Source of the DNA: Effrenium voratum
Taxonomy: Eukaryota > Sar > Dinophyceae > Suessiales > Symbiodiniaceae
Length of the DNA stretch: 64,000 bases
Reading direction: 5' to 3'
Assembly: GCA_963377175.1 (NCBI GenBank)
Contig: CAUJNA010001524.1
Coordinates: forward strand, 483,592 to 547,591
Shown here: positions 1 to 12,544 of the stretch, piece after piece
How positions within the stretch are numbered: the stretch's first letter is position 1
How the letters are laid out: each line of letters starts with the position of its first letter
Made by a program: the position numbers and the translations under genes
The notes under the pieces: model-generated
Seen by the model: only the letters and a program-made list of their open reading frames with translations
What the model was told of the DNA's origin: nothing
Databases searched by the model: none

Positions 1-700
1 AAAACCCTCTTGGCAACAGTTGGGATGGATGAATCCCTTGGCAGGGGCAAGGCACAAAACCTAATGGGTGCGCTGCATTTTGTCAATCCACCGCATTTTT
101 TGCAGCAGATCGTGTAGAGTATGAATATGGGTGGGAGTGTTTTCTTGGAGGACCGGGTGTGTCTCAAAACAGGGGTCCCTTTTTTGGACAGGCTTAAAGG
201 CAGGCTGAAAGGAAGCCAAAGGAAACCAACCACCTGAAGACCGCCAGTTCCCATGCCATGTCCTCAACGGAGCCTTCCATGAGCCCTAGGCGGCGCTGTG
301 CTGGACGGACGTCGCAGATTCCGAGCTCTTCATTGCTGTCAATGTGTTGGGCGCCCAGTGACACAACGAGCCAAGGGAGATGGCCAGACAAAGGGCAATT
401 GTTTTGGCTTGGTACCTGTTCCTGTTCTGGAAGTTCATTTTCATAGCAAAAGCGTGTTTTTTTTGGTTGCCCAGCAAAGGCCAGTTCCGCCCATCAGGTT
501 CTCCATGCTCCCGTGGGCGCCAATGTGTGCCTTCCGCAAGCCTGACACGTGCTATCCCGGGATGGCCCGAGCCAGCTGTCTTGTGAGTCTTGTTGTCCTT
601 CCCCCTGCCCCAAGCCGACCTCAGATTTGCGGAGGGGTGCTTCCTCAAAATTTGAAGAAATGGTCCCTTCCATCAACCAGGAGTTTTGTTCGTCATGAGG
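1..700. other. No gene recognised
   Basis: Mixed-composition DNA with only short overlapping ORFs on both strands and no recognisable domain. No RNA gene or repeat was identified. Confidence 0.5.
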
Positions 701-1870
701 TTGGAATGGCTTTTGGACGGGTGCGTAGGATTGGCAGATTCGGGTAAATGTTGTTGGACCGGTTGCTGGATAGGATGTTGGATACGGTTTAGCAAAGGTT
801 TGGATAAGGTGTTGGGTATGTGTTTGGACAGGTGTTCGGATGGGTTGTTTACCTGGATGGGATACTTGGTTGGATTGTCGGGTCTTTGGGTTGGCTCTTG
901 AATCTGTAGCTGGATACTTGTTTACATGGATATGTGGGAGATAACTTTGCTTTGTTGCTTGATGCTGGATCGGTTTTGCATTGGTTCAGAAATGTGATTG
1001 CATAGGTGTGTGAAAGTATGTGTCAATGGATGATTGAATTTGTGTTTGAATAGTTTTGCGGATACTTTCTTGGATTGACTTGTTGTTTCTGATCCTGGCA
1101 CACATTTTAGAAGTGGTTAGCATGTTGGAATCATTTTGGATGAGTGTTCAGCAAAGGTGTTGGATTGTTTGTCGGATGGCTCGTTGGATAGAAGTGATTC
1201 TTCAACGAAGCATTTACTTGGTTTTTAGGAGTTAGGAGTGTTACTTTGAATTAGTCGCTACAACGGATTGTGCATCAATTGTCGAACCGGTATGTTGACA
1301 TGTGTTTGCATAGGTGTGTTGATGTGTGTGTGTGTGTTTGGTCGGTTCACGGGCAGTGTGTTGTTCATCGGGCTGGCTGCTGGATAGTATTCGGGATCGA
1401 ATGTTGGCAAGTTTTTGCAGATGTTGTTTGCGGTTTGCTAAAGTGCTTGGACATATCTTTTGCCAGGTTTTAGATTGGTTGCATGGGCTGGTGGAAGTAG
1501 GGATGGCTGTTCGAACTCCTGGTTGGTTTCCTGTTGAATGGGTGGCATGTTGCGATATGGCCTTGGATTGGTGTTCAAATAAGATGCCAAATTGACGCGT
1601 GCGTGATTTCGTTCAACAGTATGATCGATACGTGCTGGGATACTGGGTGATTGTGGTTGATTGATTGCTGCAAACCATGTTGCATGTATGATTGGATGAG
1701 TTGTTTTCGGAGAATGAATTAGTTTTTTCGATTTGTCTTTGGATTAGATTTGGGGCAGGTTTCCGGATTTGTTAAGTTTAATGGTTGAACAGCATGTAGA
1801 CCTGCCGTGTGGGCAGGTTTGGGCATGTGGATGGTTTTACTGGTAGCTTGTTTGATTCCCAGCTTCGCTT
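700..1870 (+). repeat. Degenerate TTGGAT-rich repeat field
   Basis: The + strand is G/T-rich. Variants of GTGTTTGGATxGG and TGTTGGATxGG recur every 20-40 bases, without a clean period. This looks like an old tandem array decayed by substitution and indels. ORFs crossing it are low-complexity (Trp/Cys/Gly/Leu) and I do not regard them as genes. Confidence 0.55.
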
Positions 1871-4800
1871 CTTAGGCTTTTGGATGTGTTGTTATATAAT
1901 CGTCAGGTGTGAGACTGTTTTTTGGATGTGATGTCGGAGGGGGTCGGATTGTTTTGGAGTACAGGTAGGGAAATGCATAGGATTCTGGCACGTGCTTTCT
2001 GATTTAGCAGGATGCTGGGTAGCGTTTTGGAGCAGCACCCCGTGACACACACCAAAGTGTGATTTCAGACACCAAATCCCCAAAGTGACTTTGACACCGA
2101 TGTCTTGGCTCGGATGTTGGGCCGCCAGGCGCGTGCCACGTGTTGACCGCCAACGCCTTCGAGCGCTGGGCGGCGCAGCCGCAGCAGCAGGCCACCCTGA
2201 GCTGGGCGTGGCGGCCCGGAGTTCCGAGGTCCGAGTTGCAAGGGCGGTGGTTCTGTTGAGGCTTACACTCCGACTAACATGGAAGCTCCCAGGCCTTCCG
2301 ACTCGGATCCCCTCTTTGTTGTGCTTTCTTGAACTTTCCGGATGCAACGATGACACAAATGAACTGGCAAAACAAGTCCAGGAGCGTAAGCAGGGCTCGA
2401 TCTCAACAAAGAAACAGGATAGCTGGGCTGTTCAAAACGGAAGGTTTGCCCACCCCGATTTCTATGTAAACTTGTTGAAGGTCTGAGAAGGTGATCCTTG
2501 CGTTGACGAGGGAACGATTTGGTTGTTCTCATATCGTCTAAACCCTTGTGGACTGGAGACTGGAGGATAGCACCAACTGACTTTAACAGGGAGGAACCCC
2601 CCAAGCAAAGAAGCAAAAGCAACTCAAACATTCCAGAAAATCTGGCAAGCATGGGACGTCCGCCCAACCAGGCCTTGCACAATCCTATCCAAACTTTGGG
2701 CAGGACAAGAAGTTGACAGACCGATGAGTAAGATTGCCTGTTTCTCACATGGTCTGCCTGTAAGGGGCCTGTTTTCAGCTCCCCAAGGAACTAAGGGGAG
2801 GCGACGGGAAATCCGCTCCCAACAGCTCCAACACCCACCCAACCAACCAATCAAGCAAACAAACAAACAGGCAAAGAAACACCGTGCCAGACCAAAGAAC
2901 AAGCAACCAGCCACCAAGAAACAAATTAGCAAGCAAGCGACCAACCATCCAACCAAATCGCCTCCCGCAACGTCCCGTTGGATTGCTCGCCCACCTGGGA
3001 GAAGCCCCATTTAACAAGTCATCAATTGGTTTTGGTTTTAATTCCTCATTCCGTGCGAATTACCCACCTCACCGCATTGCAGGACTGAACCCAATTGAGC
3101 ACATACCCATCCACATGGTCCCACATTCGAATCTACTAAAGATGGCTTGTTGCATGCAAAGAAAATGGGGCTCTACATCCATCACGGGGACCGAACCAGA
3201 GATCTGAAGCAGTATTGCCAGGAAGGACCTGGACATGAAAGGTTCGCCTTTTCAAGGGAAGCCAACCCCAACAGTCGAATTGAATACCCTTCCAGAAATT
3301 CACAACGACGAGTCGCATCTACCCAGCTGTTTCGTGACACTCTTTTCCCCTTTCTGGTGGGTTCCCCACTGGTCCCCCAAAGGATTGCCAGGCTCAGGCC
3401 AGGGTCACTGGTTGCAACTCGGTGCAAGTGTCACGCCAGGTGCGCATTCCCAATCGCTGGCAAAGCGACTGCCTCCGCTTCGTAGGGCAACACTGCAGGA
3501 ATGCCGGGGCCCGATGGCCGTGAGGAAATCCGCTGGCCCTGTTTTGGACCCACATTTCTGGACCCGTGAGTCAGGAGGTAAAGCCGAAAAGCAAGTTGAG
3601 AGGTGGAAAAAGAATGGGCCAGCTTCAGCATGTGGATGACAGGCTTGGCAGCCGAGGTTCGTCACCTCGCTGTTTTCGAGACGCCGCATTTCGGGGAGAA
3701 GTCAGCTCCACAGATTGCGGAGCGCGCAAGGGGACATAGCACGTCAAACTGAGGCAACTGCTCCGCCTGGTCTGTGGGATGCGGTTTCTGGAGTTCTTGG
3801 AGGAAGCGCTGGGAAGGGTGTTTGTTGGATTTATTACTTGGGAGGGTGGCAATAGCCCCCCCCATGCAGTGGGAATCCGGATCACTTTTGTGGTTGACAC
3901 CCTATGATGGGTTATAGAAACTGGTGTTGATCTATCTCAGGAAATGAGACGGTTTCACCGCACAAAAGAACCAATGCTAACAGATACGAAGGTCGATGCT
4001 TCCTCCTTTGGTGGCAACTTCCCGGACCCGCAGCGCGTGCTTGACCGCGGGGGGCTTGAAGCAAATACGGGCACGTTCAACCAGTTGCGGATTAACGTAG
4101 AACAGCTCAACAAATATTCACTTGCAGAGGCAACAGTTTTTTAGATAGTGTGGACCCATGTTAAGTCATCTGGAGGGCGTTGAGGAACCACGTGGGTTGG
4201 CCACTGCATCAAGATCTGAGCGCCGAGGCCTCGCAAAGTACTGCCCACGGCTGCAGCACATCGCCGGCGGCTTTGGAGAAAGGGCCCGACAGGGGTGGCC
4301 TGTTAGCCCTGTGAACCCAGGTCATCAGCTTTCGCCAGGAAGTGCCTTCCGAGCGAACGACCTTTGAGGCAGATCGAGATATGCCACGTTTGCGCCAGTT
4401 TGTTTTGCCAGGTGAGGACGTTGGCTTGGCTGGGCCGGCGTTTACTCACCTTGGACCTTGGCCGGGCAGGGTGAATGAGTCGCGCCCTTCACACTCGCAC
4501 GCCTAAGGCGCAGTGGCGGTGCGAATTTGGGGTGGCACAAGGACCATCGCAGCGCCAGAGCCTTGCGTCAGGCACAACACAAAGCGACTCTCCACGGCCC
4601 GAGGTGCTGTCCGCAGCTGCAGCGCCGCAGCCTAAAATTGGAAAATCTCTTTCAAGCGTCTTCCCTTGAAACCACCCATTGGGTCATTTTGAGGATGTCA
4701 CTTTGAACGCAGTCTTAGGATTGGGGGCGCAGCTGTGCCACCAGACCGATGCCGCCGCCTAAGCCTCAGCCTCAGATGCTCCGATCTTGGAGCTTCGTCA

Positions 4801-7158
4801 GGCAATCGACCCCAACGACATTGCACGGGGCTGCCCCATCCAGGCCCAAAGGAAATGCACTACGCGACACTCGAGAAGCGCGCCCAATGGCCAGGAATTG
4901 GACTTGGCGCCGGTTGATTGGGACGACCGCGTCCTCGAATCCTTCGTGACACAGGTCTCGGCACGCGATGTGCTTTGTTTTGCACCGGCCCTGGTAGGCG
5001 CCCTACTTGCGCAGAGTAGTGCTCCGTCATGTGGAGTGGGAGCCTGAGCTTGCGCAGAGAACCTTCCAACCCTCGTCAATTCACGGACGAGGTTCCCCAA
5101 GAAAGTGAACACTCCCTTTGAAGTGGGACATGTTTCCATCAACAACGGACAATTCTGAAGCATGAGGCCTCATGCGACTGCCATGCTGCTGGTGCCGCTT
5201 GTGGCCTTTTGCCGAACGGCAAACAGCTTGGTCAGCTTGCATTTGGCCCTCCACGCGCGGACGGAGTGCGGCTTAGTTTCAGGGCCTCGTTTGAGCATGT
5301 GTCCGAATCCGCATCTCTGCGCTCTTGAGTTGAAGTTTAAACACTAGGGAGCCAACTTGTAGGCAATGCGCGTCTTTGCCGAAAGCGGTCTCAGGATCGA
5401 GGCAGGGCCAACCATTGGCTACAAGTCGGACACTGAGCATCGTCCGGTGGCAGTCGGCCCATCACAAAATGGAGTCCTCCTTTTTTCTGCTTGGCTGGGC
5501 AAGTTAGACAAGATTGCAATGCCTGATTTAGATTGCTAGCGATGTTGAGGCTGTTTCCCACATGCAACATTTGCGGTCGCTGTGCCTTGACTACGCGGAC
5601 GCCTCAGAAGCAATTGGATGAAACTATTCGTGTCATTGTGTGGCACGTTTGGTTGAAAATGATTGTGCCATTTGCAGTGTTTGCCATTTGGTTTTAACAA
5701 TTCCCCAGTGAGCATCTATTTGTTCAAGGGACTATGAAAGAGACTTGCAATCTGGTCTGCTCAGGCCGCACCCCTCGGTTTAGCTGAGATCATCTCTTCT
5801 TTGGGTCACAGCGCAGCTCTTAGATGTAGATGTTTCCAAAAAGAACTGGGAGGGAGGGACAGACTCCACCCCAAGAAGACTGGGACAAGCCCCCTAAAAG
5901 GAAACCGACCCTGTTCGGATCCCGCAACGAGCACGCATGATTTGGCCCATGCCGGGATCAGATCGCCAGGCCCTTCGTGCACTGAGCTCGTCTCGTTCAC
6001 CGTCCATGGCTGCCGGGCGCATACACATAATTTCACCTAGCGCACCTGCATCAATCATAGGCGTCGTTGTTGGTGAGTTAAAACTAGATGGCCAGTTTTT
6101 GTTTTTTGTTTTTTGTCATTGTCAAGTGCCTTCGCTTTTTCCCAATGGACAGCTATGCGCATCATGCGCTAAGGTCATGGCGTGGACGATGATGCGCTGC
6201 AGCAGCTGGTCTGGTGGTCTCCACGGCACCGCGCCCAACCTGTCGCGCTAGTCCCATGGTGTGAGCATGTAGGTTGGAACAGGCCAGTAGCTCGGTGTGC
6301 CTGCGCATGCGTGTGTGTTGCCACTTTCAATTCTCATGGCGGCAACGTTAAATTCCACGCGGCCAGGAACCAGCGAGACCATGTGAGTTAGGGATCCGAG
6401 ACCGCATTTTGAACTGCTCAGAGGTTCGTCTCTTCCCAGACTCCTGGAGAGAGGCAGGGCAGGGCAGAGCTTCGTCCACATGGGGTTAGAGGTTTGGCCA
6501 ACCACCTGTGTAAACTTTAAGCATGTCTTGGATTTTTGAACATCCAGCGGGTTTCCCTTCACTGCTTCCGATTCTAGCCATCGCTGGGCCAACCTCGAGC
6601 AATGCAGGTCGGCACCGTGAGCGAGCGTGGACTCCTCACGATGGCACCTCGGGTACACATTGATACCTCTCCCGAAAAAAATATCAGCCGTGTTTGCTGG
6701 ACCTCCCAGAAATTTCGTCCAATCCGGTTGGGTTTCGTGCTCTCCTTTCGTGGGGTCAACCCAAAAAGGAATCCAATTCAGGGCTGTTGGATCGTGGGCG
6801 GTGCTGTCTGAGGTGAAGCAGCTGCCCCTGCGGAGCCTTGCAGTGAGCTCGCGCCGCACTTTGTGGACATGCGGAGCGACACATCTCTGTTGAGCGGGCA
6901 CAGGCGATGCCAGATCTTGGACTCCCAGTCCAAGGCCACTTTGGACCATGCAATTGTTGGGTAGTTACAGTTTGATTTGGTCGCAAAAAACAACATTGCT
7001 CTTGTTGTTGGTTCCTTTTTTGTTGGCTAAAAGTCGGCTTTTTCTGCACAGACACCCCCAAAACAGTTGTGCGCTTTGTGCTGGGTGCGCCGGTCTTTGG
7101 CTCAGCGGTCACGCCGAAAGCGCTTCCAGGCCTTGGGAGCATGTGCTGAACATGTCCC
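1870..7158. other. Gene-poor interval
   Basis: No ORF here shows a recognisable domain. Positions 2838-2960 hold a CAAAC/CCAAC-rich low-complexity tract. A + strand ORF at 4787-5047 has somewhat protein-like composition (around residues DDRVLESFVTQV) and could be an isolated exon, but I find no family match. A 233-codon - strand ORF at 6248-6949 has no domain, and its composition does not stand out from neighbouring non-coding frames. Confidence 0.4.
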
Positions 7159-8346
7159 ATGCTGCGGCTCGTCTCGGAGCTGCCAGCGGTGTTCCGACAG
7201 GGAGGCGAAGCGGAGGAGACCACTGTGCCAAGCGTCACTGCGAATCTCTCCCAGCAATGCACCGAGAGGCTGAAGTCTTTGGAAGGCCTTGCCGCAAAGC
7301 TGGGGGAGAGATGTAAACCCACTCGGGCTGGGCAGATGGCTCCAATTCAAGACCAGGCTGCTCTTGAGAAGGTATCAAGGTGGCAGGATTTCTTTCACGC
7401 TGTGCCGGATAAAGGCCTCGACATCTCAAAAGTTTGGGCAGTGGCGCGCTCATACAGAGCCATGGAACATGAGCATGGCATGGAGGACTCAGAAGCAGTG
7501 CAGGAGCTGGCACTTCTAGCAGTTTGGCGGAGATGCGTTGTGGTGGAGAAGTGGATTTGCGGCAACTTCCGCGCATTGTCCAACGCCGACCTGGCCATTC
7601 TGCGTGCCTCTCTGAAGGCTGGGGTGGAAACGCTGCGTGTGGTGCTGTCCGTGGTGGCGGCGCCCAACAACGCCGAGGCCACAGCAGCCCGTGCGGTGGC
7701 CACCCGCCAGGCAGCCGAGGACAAGTGCGCCGCAGCGGCCGCGGCCACGCAATCCCTGGTAGCACGCCCCGAGGCCCGTGCCCGGGCCCGGGCCGAACCG
7801 CAGCCCGTGCCGCCGAAGGCGCCGGCCCATCGCCCCGCGCCGCCCGAGCCGCCGTCCACCACGGGGGAGGGCATCCAACGCTGGCTGCACCATGTGCGCG
7901 AAACCGCGTCGGTGGCCGCCAGTGGCAGCGACGGCGATTGGAGGCGGCAGCTGGAGGTGCTCAGAGCAGGCCTAACCGGCACGTCGGTTTGCCTCGGAAG
8001 CGACAAGGACCCCAGGAGCCGGAGACACGTCCACACCTCCAATGAGTGCGCTATTTGCTTGGAGCTTCTGCCCGCGGAGGGTGTGGCGCCACTGCCATGT
8101 GGCCACACCTTCCATACAGCATGCGCGTCAGGGCCTGAGACTGTCCTCTTTCAGTGTTTGTTTGTATTTTGTTGTTTTCCCTTTACTTTTTCGGAAAGGG
8201 GTCCGTCAACGTCAAGTCACCTCAGGTCACAGTGGCTGCAGAAATGCCCCCGATGCCCAGTTTGTCGGCACTCGCCCTTCATGCCCTTGGAGCTGAAGCC
8301 GACGGAACTTTCGCCCTTGCCATGGAGAAGCGCGGCCTTGTCCTAA
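7159..8346 (+). CDS. RING-H2 finger protein, probable E3 ubiquitin ligase
   Basis: The reading frame encodes 395 residues if read straight through. Residues about 1-170 look helical and have no family match. Residues about 170-240 are Ala/Pro/Arg-rich and probably disordered, and the DNA there is strongly GC-rich, unlike the flanks. Residues about 295-370 form a C-terminal RING-H2 finger: CAIC, then CGHTFHTAC, then KCPRCPVCR after an insertion. The H2 pattern and the final CPVC are typical of ubiquitin E3 ligases, which recruit an E2 through this domain; substrate and location are unknown. The finger is interrupted by 33 residues rich in Phe/Cys/Ser, best explained as a retained intron (8127-8225). 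The ATG at 7159 is the first in frame; an upstream exon is possible. The stop follows 26 residues after the CPVCR. Confidence 0.75.
   Translation: MLRLVSELPAVFRQGGEAEETTVPSVTANLSQQCTERLKSLEGLAAKLGERCKPTRAGQMAPIQDQAALEKVSRWQDFFHAVPDKGLDISKVWAVARSYRAMEHEHGMEDSEAVQELALLAVWRRCVVVEKWICGNFRALSNADLAILRASLKAGVETLRVVLSVVAAPNNAEATAARAVATRQAAEDKCAAAAAATQSLVARPEARARARAEPQPVPPKAPAHRPAPPEPPSTTGEGIQRWLHHVRETASVAASGSDGDWRRQLEVLRAGLTGTSVCLGSDKDPRSRRHVHTSNECAICLELLPAEGVAPLPCGHTFHTACASGPETVLFQCLFVFCCFPFTFSERGPSTSSHLRSQWLQKCPRCPVCRHSPFMPLELKPTELSPLPWRSAALS
8127..8225 (+). other. Probable 99-nt intron inside the RING finger
   Basis: It starts GTCAGG and ends CTCAG before GTCACAGTGG. Removing it joins ...HTAC-ASQ-WLQKCPRCPVC, which restores normal RING-H2 spacing. 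Its length is a multiple of three and it has no in-frame stop, so an unspliced transcript would still be translatable, with a disrupted finger. It is T-rich, unlike the GC-rich exon on its left. Confidence 0.6.
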
Positions 8347-8349
8347 TTC

Positions 8350-10290
8350 CCCCAAGCCGTTTCACAGAACCACAGATGGCCAAAGGCCCACGAGCACGCC
8401 CTTTAATGTGTCACAGCACCCAATTTGCTTCGGACTCGCGGGTGTTGGAAAGGTTGCCGGGGATGTTGCAATTAGGGGGCTGAGCCTCTAGCCTCTAGCC
8501 CTGCAACAAGCCCTGATCCGTTTGCGCAGGCCATGTTCAACGAACAAGGTCACATCAGGCGAGGGGCCAAGGAACGTCACATGTCGCAAAACATGAACAT
8601 TGGGTTCAGCTGAGGTCCTTATCATTGTTTGCGCCGTTGAGCAACAGCGCTCTCTCCTACAAGCAGTGTATTGGCTGGAGGTTCCAGCCATGTGTTTCTG
8701 CGAGCTGCAGCTATTGGATGATCACCCCACTGAGCAAGTGGTGCCCAGCTTGCAATCCCCTGCGAGGAAATTCTTTAGACGGGAGACTTGTTGACTTGGG
8801 ATATGAGCCACTTACCTAACGTGGGGTGAAAGTCCGCATGCCAGATGCCTTCGATACCTGTGGCTGGGACCGCACAAGCTCATGCAAAGGGGAGTTGGGG
8901 CAGAATGCCAGGCCCTCAGCTTGCATTTTGCGATGGCCCTTTCTGACTCATGGTGTCGGGATTGTTTGAGTTGCCTTTTCGAGCATTGCAGCAGGTGAAG
9001 TCGATGATCATGGATTGCAGCTGGTGGTGCAAAGTTGCCACCTGTTGCAGGATGGAATTGCAGCAGAGAAGCCTTTCACGCCTTTCCTGGCAGGATTTGA
9101 CAGTGGCCTCGTGTCTTGTCACCAATGCGGGTTTCGCCTGCGCGCTGCTAGCATGCCGACGCTTCGAAGCACATGTGAGCCCAAAACAGGCAATGTCCAA
9201 GGCTTAGGGTCCCCGAACTTGGACACCCCTCAGGCTCTCAGGGCACCCTTCGCTCAGGAGAACTCCGGCGCCTTCGCTTGGGCGGCGCCGGAATCACGGA
9301 GCGGGCTGGATCCATGAGTTCGATTCACACCGGCCAGTGCTTCGCATCCCCAGCTCTGAAGCCCCCATTCCGCAAGAGAACAGACTTGAGAGAAGACACC
9401 TGCCTATCGTTGGACCCGCGGAAACGTGACCTGCCAAACGCCTGTGACGCCTGTGCCCCTACGCAGGAAAACTGTGTTTGGTCATCGCTCCGCGTTTGGT
9501 TTCAGGACGACTCCCTTCACTTGTTGGCCACGGTGGCGCAACCGCGGCTGGAACGCTTGTCGCCGCTGGGCTTCAGCGCTTTTTTTGTTTGCCCACGATT
9601 GTAAATACTACACAGTTCTTTGCATTTGGTACGTTTCAGTGGGTTGCTTAGGCACGGTAGAAAAGAGCCAGGTGGCGCTAGTTCGAGGGCGGGGGCACCC
9701 GTGCCCAAAGTGTTCATATGTTTGCTTTTCAGCACCCAGACAAGCTTTTCAACTGTTGGCACGTTCTTGGCATGAACCACATATGCTCACGCAACTTGGC
9801 AAAGAAAGATCCACTCTGAAAATTCTGGCATTTGCGACTCCATGTTCAGGGATTCTTCCTGAACACTCTCGGGTCTTCAATCAATTCCGCCTGGCCAAAG
9901 GTTGCATGTTGCAACCTAAGCAAGGCGTGGCTGGAATGCCTTAGTTGGGCAGAAAACAACAAGCTAATCTGACCAGTCAAGGGGCAGACTACCTGGACTG
10001 ATGCCCGGCCATTTCATGAGACGTCACGTCGCAAGGCTTTGGTTCTCTGGAGTGAGTTCGTCCGGCTTGCTCCAAGCACGAGCGGAGATGCCGGGCCCTT
10101 ATGCAAACCACTTCCCTCCAACATGGTCACCCAGCCATCGATGCGCGTAGGCACGCATACGTGCGCAGGCGCAGGGCGCGGATTCGCAAATTGAGGCCCT
10201 GGACATACTTCGACATCGAAGTCGCCGATGCGTTGTGACAAAAAAGGCGGCTAAGACCAACTTGTCAGGATCTTCTATTTTTTTTGTTCT
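8350..10290. other. Gene-poor interval
   Basis: No recognisable coding domain. The + strand ORFs at 9278-9604 and 9426-9944 overlap in different frames and show no motif. One perfect inverted repeat lies at 9264-9292 (separate entry). Confidence 0.4.
9264..9292. repeat. Perfect 9-bp inverted repeat (hairpin)
   Basis: TCCGGCGCC at 9264-9272 is matched by GGCGCCGGA at 9284-9292 across an 11-nt loop. The stem is GC-rich and stable as RNA or cruciform DNA. No poly-T follows, so it is not a typical Pol III terminator. Confidence 0.6.
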
Positions 10291-10296
10291 GGTCTA

Positions 10297-10415
10297 TTCT
10301 GCTGCTGCTGCTGCTATGTTCTGCCGTTGCTGCCACTGCTGCTGTTTTGATGCCGCTCTTTTACTGCTGGCTGCTGCCCTTCTGCTGCTTCTCCTCCTCC
10401 TGTTCTTCTTTTTAT
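10297..10415 (+). repeat. CTG/CTC-rich imperfect microsatellite
   Basis: Interrupted CTG triplets (CTGCTGCTGCTGCTATG and similar) followed by CTCCTCCTCC. The ORF across it is only poly-Leu/Ala/Cys and is not a credible gene. Confidence 0.75.
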
Positions 10416-10459
10416 GCCTATTGAGTAGAGTAGAGTAAGCAAGGGACGTGGACGTGCTC

Positions 10460-11000
10460 CTTTTTTTTTCGGCAGCGTAGAGGCCCTTGGTAATGCTGCG
10501 TTAGCAGGTATGTGTTATATGTGTTTGGGCACTGCCATTTTATGATGTGCGGCATTTGTTATCTCAAAAATGTAGGATGGTGTTATTGGAAACAACTGTT
10601 CTCCAAAACTGCAAAACGACATGGGACATCCTAACCTCGAATGATTACGACCCAGGCAATTAATTTTAGAGCCTCCGGCTTAGTCCGCCGACATTGGCAT
10701 CTAGTTTGTCTCCTTCTTCCTCTTTCATGTCTCCCTAGTATACTCTTCTGTCCTCTCTGGTTCCCCCATCCTTCCCGATACGCCGAGCAATATCGGCGGA
10801 GTGACGACCAAACAGGGCATACAATTGCGAACAGGAAGGCTTGCCGTTTAGGGCACCTTAATGCTGGGTGGTATGTTATGGCCATTGTGTGTCATTTTGG
10901 CGGGGTGCACGGATAAGCTGATTTCTGAGGGGCGTTACGACATTCTTGCTTGCGAGAAACGTGGCTTAGCATTGCTCTTAGCATGGCCCAAGTATCCGAC
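10460..11000. other. No gene recognised
   Basis: Short ORFs on both strands with no domain. Confidence 0.4.
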
Positions 11001-11019
11001 ACGAAGGACATTGGGGGCG

Positions 11020-11200
11020 ATATTTGGAAGGAAGCTGGGATTGGGGAATTTGCCAGGATATTTGGGGGAAACTGGGGGGGAAATTGGGGGGAAATCGGAT
11101 GGAAATTGAAACGAAAGTGGGAGGGAATTGGTGAGAAAGTAAGGCGCAATTTGCGGAAAACATTGGGGGAAGTTAGGGGAAATTGGGGGGAAAATTGATG
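11020..11200 (+). repeat. GGGGAAATT-type G-run array
   Basis: Runs of 3-8 G separated by AAA, AAATT or AAACT recur about every 9-15 bases, for example GGGGGGAAATTGGGG. The opposite strand reads as Pro/Phe/Ser repeats, which is a by-product. The spacing of G-runs would permit G-quadruplex formation. Confidence 0.6.
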
Positions 11201-11327
11201 CCAATTGTCAAGGAAATCGGAAAGCACATTTTTTTTTTTTTTTTTCAATGATGTTAACAAAATAAAACCACCGAATACCATGTGTCGCAAAATTTTCCGC
11301 AAAAGGCAGCACAAAACCTTAGCCGGC

Positions 11328-11400
11328 AGAAAGAGGCGGCGGGAGGATTCGAGCCTGGGACCCCCGTTTCTCCAGACCCGCTCCCCGAAGATTACGTTTA
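11328..11400 (-). other. tRNA-like or SINE-like remnant with a B-box-like motif
   Basis: On the - strand, CCAGGCTCGAATCCT followed by CCCGCCGCC resembles a T-arm plus 3' acceptor strand. The T-stem pairs at only three of five positions, and no matching 5' acceptor or A-box is evident. A decayed tRNA or the tail of a tRNA-derived SINE is more likely than a working tRNA. Confidence 0.25.
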
Positions 11401-11459
11401 GTGGAACGTTATCAAATTGCCACGCGGTACGCGGGTATTTGACGTGTCCCGGGGGGAAC

Positions 11460-12540
11460 TAAGGGGGGGGTTATCCTCTATCCTTTCTTAGGTATCCATA
11501 ATAATCCTTTTTTAGATATCCGACGCGGAAATTTAGGGAACCGCTCCGAAAACGCAAGTTTGAATACTGAAGAGGCAATACAACTTGTTCTTCGTCTTTC
11601 ATTTTGTACTTGTTATTTCGTATAGCCTTTTAGAATAGAATAGAGATTCACTAAAGCCGATGGTCGGAAATTTCCATATATATAGCAATCATATTTATTA
11701 TTATTTTTGTTTTTCTCGTTCTCTTCCCCTATATCTTTCTTTCTTTCTTGTTTTCTTTCTTTCTTTCTTTCTTTCTTTTTTTCGCTCTCTTCTCTCTCTC
11801 TTCTTTTCCTCTTTCTTTTTCTCTATCTCTCTCTCGCTCTCTCTCTGTATTTTCTTTTCTTTCTTTTTCTCATGTGGTACTACGTAGCTTGTACATGAAC
11901 GCAGGCTTGAGCTTCACTACCTCCATGACCCCATGTAAAATAGGAGCTGTGCACGCTACAGGTTCGTTTGCATTAATAACATTACAGAATTTGCACTTGC
12001 AATAATTAATAGTCTGATTTTAACGAGGTAGCGGAGCTGAGATCCTAAATATAGGGGAGCCCTAGTATACAGCAGCAAATACAACGACTGCAATGACAAT
12101 CACGTACTAAACTACTACGATACGTCAGGACAATCGGCATTAGCAGCAGAGAAAGAGAGAGAAAAAGAAAGATGTTAAAATACGTCGATACTTTACTATA
12201 AATATAGGTGTTGTTTATGTTGTTACAAACACAAATGTAGTTAGCTAGTATGCTCTCTTTGCCTGGTAGACTCAGGGCCTGCGGTCGGGTAGTGTATATC
12301 ATGCATATATAAGGGATAAGTAGTGCAGCATGTTATTTGATACGGCCCTTTGGTTAAAAGACTTTGTAGTGTCCTTTTAATTATAAACCCAAAAGGTGGT
12401 GTTGACCGTAAAACGAATGCATATGTTGTTGCCGATGCTACTGTAGCGAGCAAGCATGTAGTCTGTTAAAAAATGACCGAAGATAGATATCAATGGCGCT
12501 GTTGTCCATAGATTAACTAACCTTAAGTGGGCTCTCACTC
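11460..12540. other. AT-rich gene-free interval with TTTC microsatellite
   Basis: Positions 11740-11875 are a pyrimidine tract of TTTC, CTCT and similar units. The rest is AT-rich with only short ORFs. No gene is supported. Confidence 0.5.
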
Positions 12541-12544
12541 ATTT

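Noticed and set aside
6248..6949. 233-codon - strand ORF
   Set aside because: No motif, no compositional contrast with flanks, and other frames are equally open. The length is attainable by chance in this much sequence.
7085..7100. Spliced-leader relic (TTTGGCTCAG) upstream of the RING gene
   Set aside because: Only about ten bases resemble the dinoflagellate leader. A similar match occurs at 59458, so it is not informative.
9310..9335. B-box-like GTTCGATTC
   Set aside because: No A-box upstream and no T-arm stem.
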